Assembly: GCF_016055025.1 (NCBI RefSeq)
Contig: NZ_JAECVW010000003.1
Origin: Thermoactinomyces intermedius
GTDB lineage: Bacteria; Bacillota; Bacilli; Thermoactinomycetales; Thermoactinomycetaceae
Length of the DNA: 64,000 nucleotides
Strand: one strand, 5' to 3'
Shown here: piece by piece, positions 7,675-16,022 of the stretch
How the letters are laid out: every line of letters begins with the position of its first letter
Position numbering within the stretch: position 1 is the stretch's first letter
Notes under the pieces: model-generated
The model's input: only the letters and a program-made list of their open reading frames with translations
Told to the model about the DNA's origin: nothing
The model's database searches: none
Translations under genes and position numbers: made by a program

Positions 7675-7750
7675 TGGTGGAGCATAGCGGGCTCGAACCG
7701 CTGACCTCTACACTGCCAGTGTAGCGCTCTCCCAGCTGAGCTAATGCCCC
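7675..7750 (-). tRNA. tRNA-Ala (anticodon GGC)
   Basis: Cloverleaf of 76 nt read on the minus strand: acceptor GGGGCAT with ATGCTCC (one G-U), D-arm with the usual AGCTCAGCTGGGAGAGC, anticodon stem CTACA/TGTAG around loop CTGGCAG giving anticodon GGC (reads GCC), T-arm GCGGTTCGAGCCCGC, and a genomically encoded CCA end. It is a solitary tRNA with its own promoter and terminator. Confidence 0.97.
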
Positions 7751-7772
7751 GTGTTTTTCAGTTACATATTGT

Positions 7773-7801
7773 ATTATAATCACCGGATAGCATTTTTGCA
7801 A
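7773..7801 (-). promoter_or_regulatory. Promoter of tRNA-Ala
   Basis: TTGCAA, 17-nt spacer, consensus TATAAT, placed about 25 nt before the tRNA 5' end. Confidence 0.85.
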
Positions 7802-7832
7802 GAAGAAAATTAAATTTTTTTCGTGGGATTGT

Positions 7833-7861
7833 TTGTGAAAATTCTGTTCATTTTATGATAT
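7833..7861 (+). promoter_or_regulatory. Possible promoter of the GNAT gene
   Basis: TTGTGA, 17-nt spacer, TGATAT; an overlapping TATACT two bases later is an alternative -10. The leader carries a small ACCCC-GAC-GGGGT hairpin about 10 nt before the ribosome-binding site. Confidence 0.45.
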
Positions 7862-7928
7862 ACTCTGCCATATCTGAAAAACAACAAGAGAAAAAATACC
7901 CCGACGGGGTGAAAAAGGCGGGAGGAAC

Positions 7929-8705
7929 ATGATTCGCAGGTTGACGGAAAAGGATCATGAAGCATGCATGAAGCTTTTGATGCCGAAAGCGGCGGAAAAC
8001 TTGTTTATTCTCGGCGATATTGAGGCATACGGTTATGATCAGGCGTTCCAAAAGGTGTGGGGCGATTTTGATGATCATGGAAACTTGCGTGCGGTTCTTT
8101 TGAAATATTACCAAAATTACATCCCTTATGCGCCCGGTGATGATTTTGACCACGAAGGGTTGGCCAAGGTGATGGTTTCAGATCCGGAATTTCAAAACCT
8201 CAATGGCTTGGAGGATGTGGTTTCTTTTCTTATTCCGTGGATCGCTTCCAAGCCGTCTCAAATCCGGAAACTTTATTACGCCAAGTGCCGCGCGTTAAAG
8301 GAGTCTCAAGTAAATTGGCCGGTGAAAAAAGCAGGCGTTGAGGATGTCGGGAGAATCATGGAGTTATACCGGCACTTTTCATTCAGTAACAATCCGGAAT
8401 CCATCAAAAGAAACATGGAAAAAGGTGTAGCCCGGACTTATTACATCGAAGTGGACGGACAGATGGTTTCTTCAGCTTCCAGTACGGCGGAAAATACGCT
8501 TTCTGCCATGGTGGTCGGGGTTTGCACTGTAAAAGAGCATCAAAAGAAGGGGATGGCTTCCGCCTGTCTGGTCCGGCTGTGCCAAGATCTGCTTCAAGAG
8601 GGAAAGGAACTTTGTTTGTTTTATGATAACCCGGATGCCGGGAGAATATATGAACGTTTGGGATTTGTCCCGATCGGCCGGTGGATGATGGTTTCGTTTC
8701 AGTAA
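7929..8705 (+). CDS. GNAT-family N-acetyltransferase
   Basis: Acetyl-CoA-dependent acyltransferase of unknown substrate, 258 residues. The C-terminal half is a recognisable GNAT/FR47-like domain: beta-4 VVGVCTVKEHQKKGMASAC carries the acetyl-CoA pyrophosphate loop (H-Q-K-K-G-M-A-S), followed by LFYDNPDAGRIYERLGF, the typical N-x2-A-x3-Y-x3-G-F ending. The N-terminal half (about residues 1-125) is the less conserved domain seen in other two-domain members of this kind. GGCGGGAGGAAC directly precedes the ATG. It is monocistronic, facing the coiled-coil gene. Confidence 0.85.
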   Translation: MIRRLTEKDHEACMKLLMPKAAENLFILGDIEAYGYDQAFQKVWGDFDDHGNLRAVLLKYYQNYIPYAPGDDFDHEGLAKVMVSDPEFQNLNGLEDVVSFLIPWIASKPSQIRKLYYAKCRALKESQVNWPVKKAGVEDVGRIMELYRHFSFSNNPESIKRNMEKGVARTYYIEVDGQMVSSASSTAENTLSAMVVGVCTVKEHQKKGMASACLVRLCQDLLQEGKELCLFYDNPDAGRIYERLGFVPIGRWMMVSFQ

Positions 8706-8827
8706 GTCCCGGCCAGGAGCCAAGGATGGATGGGATCTGAAAGATTCTGCTTCAGGAAGTGATCAATGAAATGTTCCCATATGTTGAATGTTGATGCCGG
8801 AAGGCTCTGAAGTCACAATGAACCCGG

Positions 8828-8853
8828 GGCTGTTGACGCTGTTGTCAACAGCC
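8828..8853. repeat. Perfect 10-bp hairpin between converging genes
   Basis: GGCTGTTGAC, 6-nt loop, GTCAACAGCC, without a T run on either side. It nearly matches the stem of the fadE terminator at 56597-56622, so it may be a terminator that lost its U tract, or a dispersed stem family. Confidence 0.5.
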
Positions 8854-8861
8854 TGACGGAC

Positions 8862-9563
8862 TTAAAACCACAAGGCCCCTGCGGAAAGTGCCAGAGACAG
8901 CAAAAACAGAATGGAAAAAAGAATTGTTTGCTGCTTCGATTTTTGTTGCCACATTTCTTCTTTTTCCAAGATGACTTTGTTCAATTGGGCCAGGTTTTCG
9001 GACCATTTCTTTTGTTCAGCCTCAATGGTTTCTTTTAAGTTCTTCAATTTGTGATCCAGGTCTTCTTTTTTCTCTTCGTATTCTTTTTGCCGCTGATCCA
9101 GGGATTCCAATATTTTTTTGGCATGTTCATCCAGCTGTTTCTGCTTTTCTTCTTGTTTTTCATTCACCCAGTCGGTGAATTTTTCTTGATGTTGATCCAG
9201 TGCCTCGGCCATCTGTTTTTCGATTTCCTCTTGGATTTCCCCGGTTTTTTGGTGCAGCTGTCCGATTAAATCTTCTATGTTTTTCCGCTGTTGGCGAATA
9301 TAAGCGCAGGTTTCCTGATCATCCTTCTGGATGGATTTTTGGATCAGCTGTACATCCCGGTACGTTTCATTCAGTTTTTGTGAGATCATGACAGCCGATT
9401 GGTTGATCGTCGTGGCTTGTTTCAGCTTCTGGTCGATCTGGCGAAACGAGGATATTTCCCGCTTGATTCTTTCAATTTGGTGATACATGTTTCCGAGTTC
9501 TTCGTAAATCTCTTGCAAAGCTTCGCCTGTGTTATTCGCGGAAAATCGGTTGAAAAAGCCCAT
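8862..9563 (-). CDS. Coiled-coil protein with C-terminal membrane anchor
   Basis: A 233-residue protein that is almost wholly heptad-rich coiled coil (about residues 15-205, dense in E, K and Q) and ends in one hydrophobic helix, TILFSILFLLSLALSAGALWF, so it is probably a tail-anchored membrane protein with a cytoplasmic rod. ATG at 9563 is chosen because AGGAGAGAG lies 6-7 nt upstream; the frame stays open to 9620. Family not recognised. Such proteins often act as scaffolds or in envelope organisation, but nothing here shows a specific role. Confidence 0.75.
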   Translation of the reverse strand: MGFFNRFSANNTGEALQEIYEELGNMYHQIERIKREISSFRQIDQKLKQATTINQSAVMISQKLNETYRDVQLIQKSIQKDDQETCAYIRQQRKNIEDLIGQLHQKTGEIQEEIEKQMAEALDQHQEKFTDWVNEKQEEKQKQLDEHAKKILESLDQRQKEYEEKKEDLDHKLKNLKETIEAEQKKWSENLAQLNKVILEKEEMWQQKSKQQTILFSILFLLSLALSAGALWF

Positions 9564-9747
9564 ATCACTCTCTCCTAGCTGTGGGTTGCATAATCTCAAG
9601 TCACCAATACTATTCATCATATCAATAATTTAAATGAATCCATAATCATTTATTTGTGAATCATTTATAAAATCTTTAAAGAACGTCCGTCTATCAAGGA
9701 TATGGTATGATGGAAAAACAGACAAGTGTTGAAGAAGGAGATTGAAA

Positions 9748-10431
9748 ATGAAGCCAAAGCCGAGAACATACAAGGAGGACGGTTCCAAGCGCCGGGTGCT
9801 GGTGGTGACCTCGGTACAAGCCGAACGGGAAGCTGTTTTACGGGGGATCAAGCAGACCGGAGGGATCGATGTCTTGGTGGTCGGAGTGGGACTGGCCCAA
9901 GCAGCTGCCTCCACAGCCATGGTCTTGTCCTCCGCTTCTTATGATTTGGTGATCAATGCCGGCATTGCCGGAGGGTTTCCGGGAAAGACGGACATTGGTT
10001 CGCTGGTGCTTTCCAGTGAAATCATTGCCGCCGACTTGGGGGCGGAAACCGCGGAAGGTTTTTGCCCTTTGGATCAGTTGGAACTGGGAACCTCCCGGAT
10101 TGCGGCAGATGTGGAATTTGTCCGTTGGATGGAACAAGCTTTGCAACATCAAGGGATATCCGTTACGACCGGACGTATCTTGACAGTGTCCACCGTCACC
10201 GGGACACAAGAAACGGCAGAGGAGCTGATCCGGCGTGTTCCGGAAGCGGCGGCGGAAGGGATGGAAGGTTTCGGCGTGGCCACCGCGGCCCGGTTGCAAG
10301 GCGTGCCGGTGCTTGAAATGCGGGCCGTGTCCAATTTTGTCGGCCCGCGAAACCGGGCAGCCTGGCGGATTAATGAAGCCTTGCAAACTTTGGAAAAAGC
10401 CAGCAGTGTACTAACGGAGGTGGTACGATGA
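9748..10431 (+). CDS. mqnB: Futalosine hydrolase
   Basis: Cleaves futalosine, releasing hypoxanthine and dehypoxanthine futalosine, a step of the alternative menaquinone pathway. The protein belongs to the nucleoside phosphorylase/MTAN superfamily: VINAGIAGGFPGKTDIGSLV is the Gly-rich phosphate/ribose loop, and GMEGFGVATAARLQGVPVLEMRAVSN carries the Met-Glu pair and downstream R-x-V-S-N that fit nucleoside binding. The ATG at 9748 is preferred over a TTG six bases earlier because GAAGGAG is then 7 nt away. The stop overlaps the mqnD start (ATGA). MqnA, MqnC and MqnE are not in the window. Confidence 0.92.
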   Translation: MKPKPRTYKEDGSKRRVLVVTSVQAEREAVLRGIKQTGGIDVLVVGVGLAQAAASTAMVLSSASYDLVINAGIAGGFPGKTDIGSLVLSSEIIAADLGAETAEGFCPLDQLELGTSRIAADVEFVRWMEQALQHQGISVTTGRILTVSTVTGTQETAEELIRRVPEAAAEGMEGFGVATAARLQGVPVLEMRAVSNFVGPRNRAAWRINEALQTLEKASSVLTEVVR

Positions 10432-11252
10432 AAATCGCTTTTTCCCCTTGTCCCAATGATACATTTGTGTTCCATGCCTGGGTGCATGGATTGGTGCCCG
10501 GAGCGCCCAAGCTGGATGTGACTTATGCCGATATTGATATCACCAACCATCTGGCGACACGGCCGGATGGGCCGGATGTTTTAAAAATCTCATCCGCCGC
10601 TTTGCCGTGGGTTTTGTCCGACTATGCGCTTCTTCCCTGTGGCGGAGCGATGGGAAGGGGATGCGGGCCGCTCATCCTGACCAAGGATGCTTCCAAAGAA
10701 ACGGACTTGAGCGGCAAACGCGTTGCCGTACCCAGTGAACGCTCCACCGCTTATCTGTTGTTCCGTCTCTGGACCGCCCGGCATGTATCAGGAGACTTGG
10801 ATATCCAGGTGGTTCCTTTTGACAAAATCATGCCGGCTGTCCGGGAAGGTACCTTTGATGCCGGATTGGTGATCCATGAAGCCCGTTTCACCTATCCGTC
10901 TTATGGACTTCATTTGTTGGCGGATCTCGGGGAATGGTGGGAAGAGGACACCGGCTTGCCGATTCCGCTCGGTTCCATCATTGCCCGCCGCACCCTTGAT
11001 GTGAAGTCCATTGCCGAATGGACACGCGCTTCGGTCGAATATGCATGGAACCATCCGGAAGCATCCCGGGAATATGTGATGCAGCATGCCCAGGAAATGG
11101 ATCCGGAAGTGGCCAAGAAACATATTGACCTTTATGTCAACGACTTTACCGCCGACCTCGGCGAAGAAGGGTATAGCGCGATTTATGCATTGCTCAGCCG
11201 GGCTGCCAAAGAAGGAATTGTTCCGGAAATCAAGCCCGAAATGTTGCGTTGA
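10428..11252 (+). CDS. mqnD: 1,4-dihydroxy-6-naphthoate synthase
   Basis: Converts cyclic dehypoxanthine futalosine to 1,4-dihydroxy-6-naphthoate in futalosine-dependent menaquinone synthesis. The 274-residue protein has the periplasmic-binding-protein-like fold of MqnA/MqnD. Its N-terminus, KIAFSPCPNDTFVFHAWVHG, is the MqnD signature, and FDAGLVIHEARFTYPSYGL carries the conserved His near the active site. Translational coupling with mqnB through ATGA overlap confirms a two-gene unit. A bidirectional terminator closes it. Confidence 0.95.
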   Translation: MKIAFSPCPNDTFVFHAWVHGLVPGAPKLDVTYADIDITNHLATRPDGPDVLKISSAALPWVLSDYALLPCGGAMGRGCGPLILTKDASKETDLSGKRVAVPSERSTAYLLFRLWTARHVSGDLDIQVVPFDKIMPAVREGTFDAGLVIHEARFTYPSYGLHLLADLGEWWEEDTGLPIPLGSIIARRTLDVKSIAEWTRASVEYAWNHPEASREYVMQHAQEMDPEVAKKHIDLYVNDFTADLGEEGYSAIYALLSRAAKEGIVPEIKPEMLR

Positions 11253-11264
11253 AATCCCAAAAGC

Positions 11265-11298
11265 AAAAAACGGATGGTTTCAGGCCATCCGTTTTTTT
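11265..11298. terminator. Bidirectional terminator after mqnD
   Basis: ACGGATGG/CCATCCG stem with TTTTTTT on the plus side and AAAAAA on the other, so it can also end the leftward small gene at 11306-11527. Confidence 0.88.
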
Positions 11299-11305
11299 GT
11301 TCTTT

Positions 11306-11527
11306 TTAATTTTTCTTTAATGGACCGACCGTAACCGATTCATCCCCAAACGGGATGGACCATACTTCCCGACTGCCGGTGATGGTAAATCGATCCTTGC
11401 TTACCATATTTAAGATTTCCTCATCCGAAAGGGAAGGGGCTGTTTTGATAACAGCCGTCAGATAAGTGGTGTACGATTCTCCTGATGGGATGTTCCGAGG
11501 AAACCATAATTGCTTTTCACTGACCAC
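11306..11527 (-). CDS. Small uncharacterised protein, possibly a gene remnant
   Basis: A 73-residue frame from GTG, not recognised. It lacks a clear ribosome-binding site, and the same frame is open about 100 bases further upstream without any ATG, which is what a truncated C-terminal domain would look like. The sequence has a PSLSDEEILNMVSKDRF helix and ends GDESVTVGPLKKN. Just upstream the DNA holds a 12-bp tandem repeat (ATGACAGTGTTC twice plus a degenerate third copy). It follows the NUDIX gene on the same strand and ends at a terminator, so translation by coupling is possible. Confidence 0.4.
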   Translation of the reverse strand: MVSEKQLWFPRNIPSGESYTTYLTAVIKTAPSLSDEEILNMVSKDRFTITGSREVWSIPFGDESVTVGPLKKN

Positions 11528-11597
11528 AAGCAGTTTCTTTGTATCTTCGGAGTAAAGTGGTTGAACTCTGTGATGAACACTGTCATGAACACTGTCA

Positions 11598-12161
11598 TTA
11601 ATCCGGGATGCCGGCGATGTCGCACAACCGGTCCGCCAGCCGGCGCATGGGCATTTGTTTTAACGTCAGCCAAGCGTGACCGGTGACTTCTTCTTCCTGA
11701 ATGATGACCTTTGCGGAAGATTGCAAACGGAAGGCAAACCGGAAATCGGCGTGCCAGTGCGGAGGTTCGCCTTTTTCGGGATTTTCGGGGATCTCGTGCA
11801 AATCAATGTCAACGGGAACATTTGGGGGCAGGACGGGTTGAAGTTGTTCCGGAGAGATGCCGGTTTCTTCACGGGCTTCCCGCAAGCTGGCTTCAATCAG
11901 TGAACGATCTTTCTTTTCACAATGTCCACCCGGAAGAAGCCAGGCGTTCAAGGTTTTATGCCTAATATGCAGAACTCTTTTTTGTTCATCCATGATGACG
12001 GCACTTGTTGTGACGTGACCGGGAAAAGTGGCGCGGGAAGTGATGTCCCGGGAATGATGAAGCAAATCCATGAGCGGGTGGAGGGATTGCATGCCGGAGA
12101 CGGAAAACCGGTTGGCATAAGCAGCAATGGACCGGGTGATTTCTGAATGCAAAATGGTCAC
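11598..12161 (-). CDS. NUDIX hydrolase
   Basis: Pyrophosphohydrolase of unknown substrate, 187 residues. The Nudix box is visible as LLPGGHCEKKD followed by REAREETG; compared with the consensus G-x5-E-x7-R-E-U-x-E-E-x-G there is one extra residue and Asp in place of the first Glu, so it is slightly divergent though the catalytic REAREE core is intact. An N-terminal extension of about 45 residues precedes the fold. GTG start with AAGGAGAG seven bases upstream. It lies downstream of the lut operon on the same strand, separated by a weak terminator. Confidence 0.87.
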   Translation of the reverse strand: MTILHSEITRSIAAYANRFSVSGMQSLHPLMDLLHHSRDITSRATFPGHVTTSAVIMDEQKRVLHIRHKTLNAWLLPGGHCEKKDRSLIEASLREAREETGISPEQLQPVLPPNVPVDIDLHEIPENPEKGEPPHWHADFRFAFRLQSSAKVIIQEEEVTGHAWLTLKQMPMRRLADRLCDIAGIPD

Positions 12162-12244
12162 CGGGATTCTCTCCTTTCCTTTTGAGGGTCACATGAAACG
12201 TTCTCCAATCCGGCTTGAAAACCTTCCGGATCCGGACATTACAA

Positions 12245-12266
12245 AAGGGCATCGATGGATGCCCTT
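12245..12266 (-). terminator. Terminator of the lut operon
   Basis: AAGGGCAT, loop CCATCG, ATGCCCTT on this strand, overlapping the lutC stop codon and followed by TTGTAATG. The U tract is weak, so read-through into the NUDIX gene is likely. Confidence 0.6.
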
Positions 12267-12975
12267 AAACGATGATATAAAACGCTTTTAAGGGGCCGTG
12301 GACCCCGACGACCAGGTTCATCTCAATATCTGCCGAGTTGCTGGGACCGGATATGAAATGGATGCTGGAGGGCGGGGTTTGGCCGTTTTCAATGGCTTGG
12401 TTGATGGCGTGGACGGCTTGGGTCATCCGCGGGACGATGGTGTCTTTCGGAATGATGGCGATGTAATTCTCCGGCAGATAATTTAAAGCCCGGCCTTGAT
12501 CATCCCGGGTTTGAAGAACCACGGTCCCGGATTCTGCCAAGGCATGGTCGCAGAAGACCACGCCGAATTTGGCTGACGCGGCCTGCCGGATGTTTTCTTC
12601 CTTTTTCCCTTCTTGCCATCGGTAAACGGAAATCCCCTGACCGGGCCAGGTTTCATGAAGCAGCTCATGGAGCCCGTATTCTTGAAAGCGCGGATCCCCG
12701 GAGATGACCACCGGGCCGCCGCCGTTTTCCGATACCAGCTTTTTCAGCGTTACCGGCAGTTGTTCCCTTGTGGTTTCCATGACGGTTGTGTGGATGTTCC
12801 GGCATTGTTTTTTAAATATTTCCAGCAGTTGCTCTCTGCTTGCGCCTTTTAAAGTTTCCCGGTGAACTTCTGTTTTCCATTCCGGACGGGGGACCGGATC
12901 CGTCTTTTGTTTCCGTCCCAGCTTTCGGGCAATGTTTTTTAAAAAAGGGTCCCGGTTATGAATCGTTCCTTGCAT
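12265..12975 (-). CDS. lutC: Lactate utilization protein LutC (LUD domain)
   Basis: Subunit of the LutABC iron-sulfur complex that oxidises L-lactate to pyruvate. The 236-residue protein is a single LUD (YkgG-type) domain; typical motifs are FGVVFCDHALAESGTVVL and the C-terminal SNSADIEMNLVVGVHGP. The ATG at 12975 is taken because AGAGGGAAAGCGG precedes it; a longer frame would overlap lutB much more. Even so its start lies 20 nt inside the lutB end, pointing to coupled translation. It is last of four genes in the operon. Confidence 0.93.
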   Translation of the reverse strand: MQGTIHNRDPFLKNIARKLGRKQKTDPVPRPEWKTEVHRETLKGASREQLLEIFKKQCRNIHTTVMETTREQLPVTLKKLVSENGGGPVVISGDPRFQEYGLHELLHETWPGQGISVYRWQEGKKEENIRQAASAKFGVVFCDHALAESGTVVLQTRDDQGRALNYLPENYIAIIPKDTIVPRMTQAVHAINQAIENGQTPPSSIHFISGPSNSADIEMNLVVGVHGPLKAFYIIV

Positions 12976-14395
12976 CCGCTTTCCCTCTTTTCTGTTCCTG
13001 TTGATACCAATCACGAAAGCGTTCTTTGGCGGGGGCCGGAAATTCGCGGGATGCCATCCACTGCTTCAACGGGCCGACGCCTTTTTTGAATTTTGCACCG
13101 GCTGTAAGTGGACGGGTTGCCGCAGAGGCCATTTTGGATCCCCCCTGATACAAAGTGCCGGAAGAAGCGCCCATTTCAAACATTTTCATGGCCAATTTCT
13201 CGGCCAGCGGGGCACGCCCTTCTTGTTCCACAATCACTTGCCGGTGTTTGATCAACAGTTCATGCAGGGGGATTTTTACCGGACATGCTTCGGTGCATGC
13301 CCCGCACAAACTGGAAGCGTAAGGCAATTCCTGAAAGTCTTCGTACCCGGCCAACAGAGGGGTTAAAACCGCCCCGACCGGCCCGGGATAGACCGATCCG
13401 TATGAAAGGCCGCCGATGTGGCGATAGACCGGGCAAACATTGATGCACGCCCCGCAGCGGATACATTGGAGGATGGAGCGGAACTCGGAGCCTAAAATCT
13501 TTGACCGGCCGTTGTCGACGATCACCAGGTGAAATTCTTCCGGCCCTTCGCTTTCCCCTGGCGGTTTGGGGCCGGCCACGGTGATATAGCTGGTTAACTT
13601 TTGCCCCACACTGCTCCGGCAAAGCAGGCTGACCAGAATATCCAGCTCTTCCATGGTCGGGACAATCCGTTCCATTCCCATTACGGCGATGTGGGTGTCC
13701 GGGATGGAAATGGCCAGGTCGGCATTTCCCTCATTGGTGACAAGACAGATGGAGCCGGTGTTGGCCACCGCAAAATTGCACCCGGTGATGCCGATGTCCG
13801 CTTCCATAAATTTTTCGCGCAAAATCTGCCGGACAAATTTGGTCATTTCATACGGGTCGTCCGATTGGTCATAGCCGAGTTTGTTTTGAAAGGTTTCGCG
13901 AATTTGTGTTTTGTTTTTGTGAAGCGCGGGAGCGACGATATGAGAAGGAACATCGTCGTTGATTTGCAAAATGTATTCCCCGAGATCGCTTTCCACCACT
14001 TCACAACCCGCTTGTTCAAGCGCCGGGTTCAAATGGATTTCCTCGGTCACCATGGATTTGGATTTGACGATTGTTTTGGCCTTTTTTTGCCTGGCCACGT
14101 TTTGGATGTATTGCACGGCTTCTTCCGCGGTTTGGGCGAAAAAGACATGGCCGCCCAGCTTGGCGACGTTTTCGCTGAGTTGCATCAGATAATGATCGAG
14201 GTTTTCCAGCGTGTGCTTGCGGATTTGCTCGCCCAAAAGCCGCCATTCTTCCCAGTTTCCCAATTCATTGGCGGCAGAAAGGCGCCGGTCTTGCAATCGT
14301 TCTTGGGCCGAGGCAACCGCCTGCCGCATCGTGGCATTTTCCAATCCTTGTTGTACCCGGTGGTCAAATGGATCTTCACTGATTTTAATTGCCAT
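12956..14395 (-). CDS. lutB: Lactate utilization iron-sulfur protein LutB
   Basis: Electron-transfer and probable catalytic subunit of the LutABC lactate-oxidising complex, cytoplasmic, 479 residues. The N-terminal two thirds are a LUD domain; two 4Fe-4S cluster motifs follow, CIRCGACINVCPVYRH and CGACTEACPVKIPLHE (about residues 305-320 and 355-370), with the bacterial LutB/YkgF spacing, and then the C-terminal LutB/LldF segment. It begins 12 nt after lutA. Length and motif order match the family, so the gene appears intact. Confidence 0.95.
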   Translation of the reverse strand: MAIKISEDPFDHRVQQGLENATMRQAVASAQERLQDRRLSAANELGNWEEWRLLGEQIRKHTLENLDHYLMQLSENVAKLGGHVFFAQTAEEAVQYIQNVARQKKAKTIVKSKSMVTEEIHLNPALEQAGCEVVESDLGEYILQINDDVPSHIVAPALHKNKTQIRETFQNKLGYDQSDDPYEMTKFVRQILREKFMEADIGITGCNFAVANTGSICLVTNEGNADLAISIPDTHIAVMGMERIVPTMEELDILVSLLCRSSVGQKLTSYITVAGPKPPGESEGPEEFHLVIVDNGRSKILGSEFRSILQCIRCGACINVCPVYRHIGGLSYGSVYPGPVGAVLTPLLAGYEDFQELPYASSLCGACTEACPVKIPLHELLIKHRQVIVEQEGRAPLAEKLAMKMFEMGASSGTLYQGGSKMASAATRPLTAGAKFKKGVGPLKQWMASREFPAPAKERFRDWYQQEQKRGKADARNDS

Positions 14396-14407
14396 TGTGA
14401 TCTCTCC

Positions 14408-15133
14408 TTAACGGCTGTTTAAAACTTCCGCGATATGCATCACTTGAACGGGATGCCCCAGGCGTTCGAGCCGCCCCTTGATATTCATCAGGCATCCGCA
14501 ATCCGCCCCGATCAGGTAGTCGGCTTTGGTTTGCAGGATGTTGTTGACTTTCTCATCGACCATTTCCGTGGAGACGGGGCTCATTTTCACGGAAAACGTG
14601 CCTCCGAAGCCGCAGCAATTTCGCGCTTGGGGGAGCGGTTCAAGCTGCAATCCCCTGACATTGGAAAGAAGCGTGAAAGGTGCGTCTTTCACACCCAGCA
14701 GACGGGTCATGTGGCAAGACGAATGATATGTGGCTCTTCCGTCCAGCCGGGCTCCCGTGTCCGTGATCCCGAGAACATCCACAAGAAAGCGGGTCAGCTC
14801 GTACGTTTTGGAGGCCAACTGTTCAGCGCCCTCTTTCCACTTGGGATCGTCTTGAAAAAGACGCGGATATTCTTTGAACATGGTGGCGCAGGAGCCGGAA
14901 GGAGTCACGATGTATTCCGCATGTTCAAAGGCTTGAATCATGTTTTTGGCTGCACTTTTCGCTTCCCGGACATAACCGCTGTTATAAGCCGGCTGTCCGC
15001 AGCATACTTGTTTTTCCGGAAATTCCACATCACAACCCAGGTGGTTCAGCAATTCAACAGTGGCCTTTCCGACATTCGGATAAAACATATCCACCAAACA
15101 AGTAACAAACAATGATACTTTCACCATCATCAC
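14408..15133 (-). CDS. lutA: Lactate utilization protein LutA (two CCG domains)
   Basis: LutABC subunit with duplicated cysteine-rich CCG domains like those of glycolate oxidase GlcF and heterodisulfide reductase HdrB. The motifs are visible as CGQPAYNSGY near residue 45 and RNCCGFGGTFSVK near residue 175. Three ATG codons open the frame and GGGCAGGTG lies just upstream; the third ATG would give the best spacing. Only 9 nt separate it from lutR, so lutR, lutA, lutB and lutC are probably one transcript. Confidence 0.94.
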   Translation of the reverse strand: MMMVKVSLFVTCLVDMFYPNVGKATVELLNHLGCDVEFPEKQVCCGQPAYNSGYVREAKSAAKNMIQAFEHAEYIVTPSGSCATMFKEYPRLFQDDPKWKEGAEQLASKTYELTRFLVDVLGITDTGARLDGRATYHSSCHMTRLLGVKDAPFTLLSNVRGLQLEPLPQARNCCGFGGTFSVKMSPVSTEMVDEKVNNILQTKADYLIGADCGCLMNIKGRLERLGHPVQVMHIAEVLNSR

Positions 15134-15142
15134 CTGCCCGGT

Positions 15143-15883
15143 TCATCGCATGTTTTTTTGTTTTTTGCGGTTGGCAAACAATTTTTGCTCCACATTCGCC
15201 AAATGCGTGAACATGGATTTTTCCGCTTCCCCGGCATGTTGGGCGGCAATGGCTTCATAAATCTTCTGATGTTCCTGAAGCAATTGATCCGGGTAACCGG
15301 GAATCAAAAACAATTGTTGGCGGCTTTCTTTCAATGATCTGGACAAGATGCCGTAAATGGATTCCATCATCCATTCCAACACCGGATTGTGGCTGGCACG
15401 GGCAATGGCATAATGAAAAGCCAGGTCCGCCTCATCCCCGAGTTCGCCTTCAGCCGCCGCGTTTTTCATGTCGGAAAGCGACTTTTCCATGGCTTTTAAA
15501 TCCTCCCCGGATCTCCTTTCGGCAGCGTACCGGGCCATGCCGGTTTCAACGACTTTGCGTGCTTCCAGAAGGGAAAGGAGATCTTGGCGGGTCACCGGTT
15601 GAAAGGGTTTAAATTCAGACAAAACTTTTTTGGGGTCCAGCCGGGTGACGAAAGTCCCTTCTCCATGGCGAATCGTCACCAGTCCCATGGTTTTGAGCGA
15701 GCTGACCGCTTCCCGGATGGTCGATTGGCCCACTCCGATTTGTTCGCTCAATTCCCGGAAGGAAGGCAAGCGCTCGCCCGGTTGGTAGGTGCCGTTTAAA
15801 ATGTGTTCTTTTAACAAGTCCGCCACTTCTTCATAGGATTTACGCACTTTCAAAGCAGATCTCATCTTCATTTTCTTTTCCAT
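15143..15883 (-). CDS. lutR: GntR/FadR-family repressor of the lut operon
   Basis: Transcription regulator of 246 residues. The N-terminal winged helix shows the GntR pattern (YEEVADLLKEHILNGTYQPG, LPSFRELSEQIGVGQSTIRE) and the C-terminal about 150 residues form the all-helical FCD ligand domain with metal-binding Asp/His positions (FHYAIARASHNPVL). In Bacillus, LutR represses lutABC and is relieved by lactate. Its position as first gene of the operon, and the perfect TCATC-T-GATGA palindrome 15-29 nt before its start codon, predict negative autoregulation. GAGGTG precedes the ATG. Confidence 0.92.
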   Translation of the reverse strand: MEKKMKMRSALKVRKSYEEVADLLKEHILNGTYQPGERLPSFRELSEQIGVGQSTIREAVSSLKTMGLVTIRHGEGTFVTRLDPKKVLSEFKPFQPVTRQDLLSLLEARKVVETGMARYAAERRSGEDLKAMEKSLSDMKNAAAEGELGDEADLAFHYAIARASHNPVLEWMMESIYGILSRSLKESRQQLFLIPGYPDQLLQEHQKIYEAIAAQHAGEAEKSMFTHLANVEQKLFANRKKQKNMR

Positions 15884-15897
15884 TTTTCACCTCATAA

Positions 15898-15912
15898 GGT
15901 CATCTGATGACC
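15898..15912. promoter_or_regulatory. LutR operator
   Basis: GGTCATC-T-GATGACC, a perfect inverted repeat containing TCATC-N-GATGA, the form I recall for Bacillus LutR sites. It lies between promoter and ribosome-binding site of lutR, where a bound repressor would block the whole lutRABC transcript. Confidence 0.75.
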
Positions 15913-16022
15913 GGATGATTAAAAATGATCGTGTGCCATTCATGCAACGATGACAATGTTTTGATTGTTGCAGATTCATGTTTTTAAACGGTAATCCCTG
16001 GCCGGCACCTTCAGACCGGTAT

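Noticed and set aside
7502..7687. Plus-strand 61-codon frame running into the tRNA
   Set aside because: It overlaps the tRNA-Ala terminator and 3' end, which are certain.
13601..14422. Long open frames antisense to lutB and many other metabolic genes
   Set aside because: They are shadows of real genes created by codon bias; no ribosome-binding sites and improbable protein composition, whereas the opposite strand carries clear family motifs.
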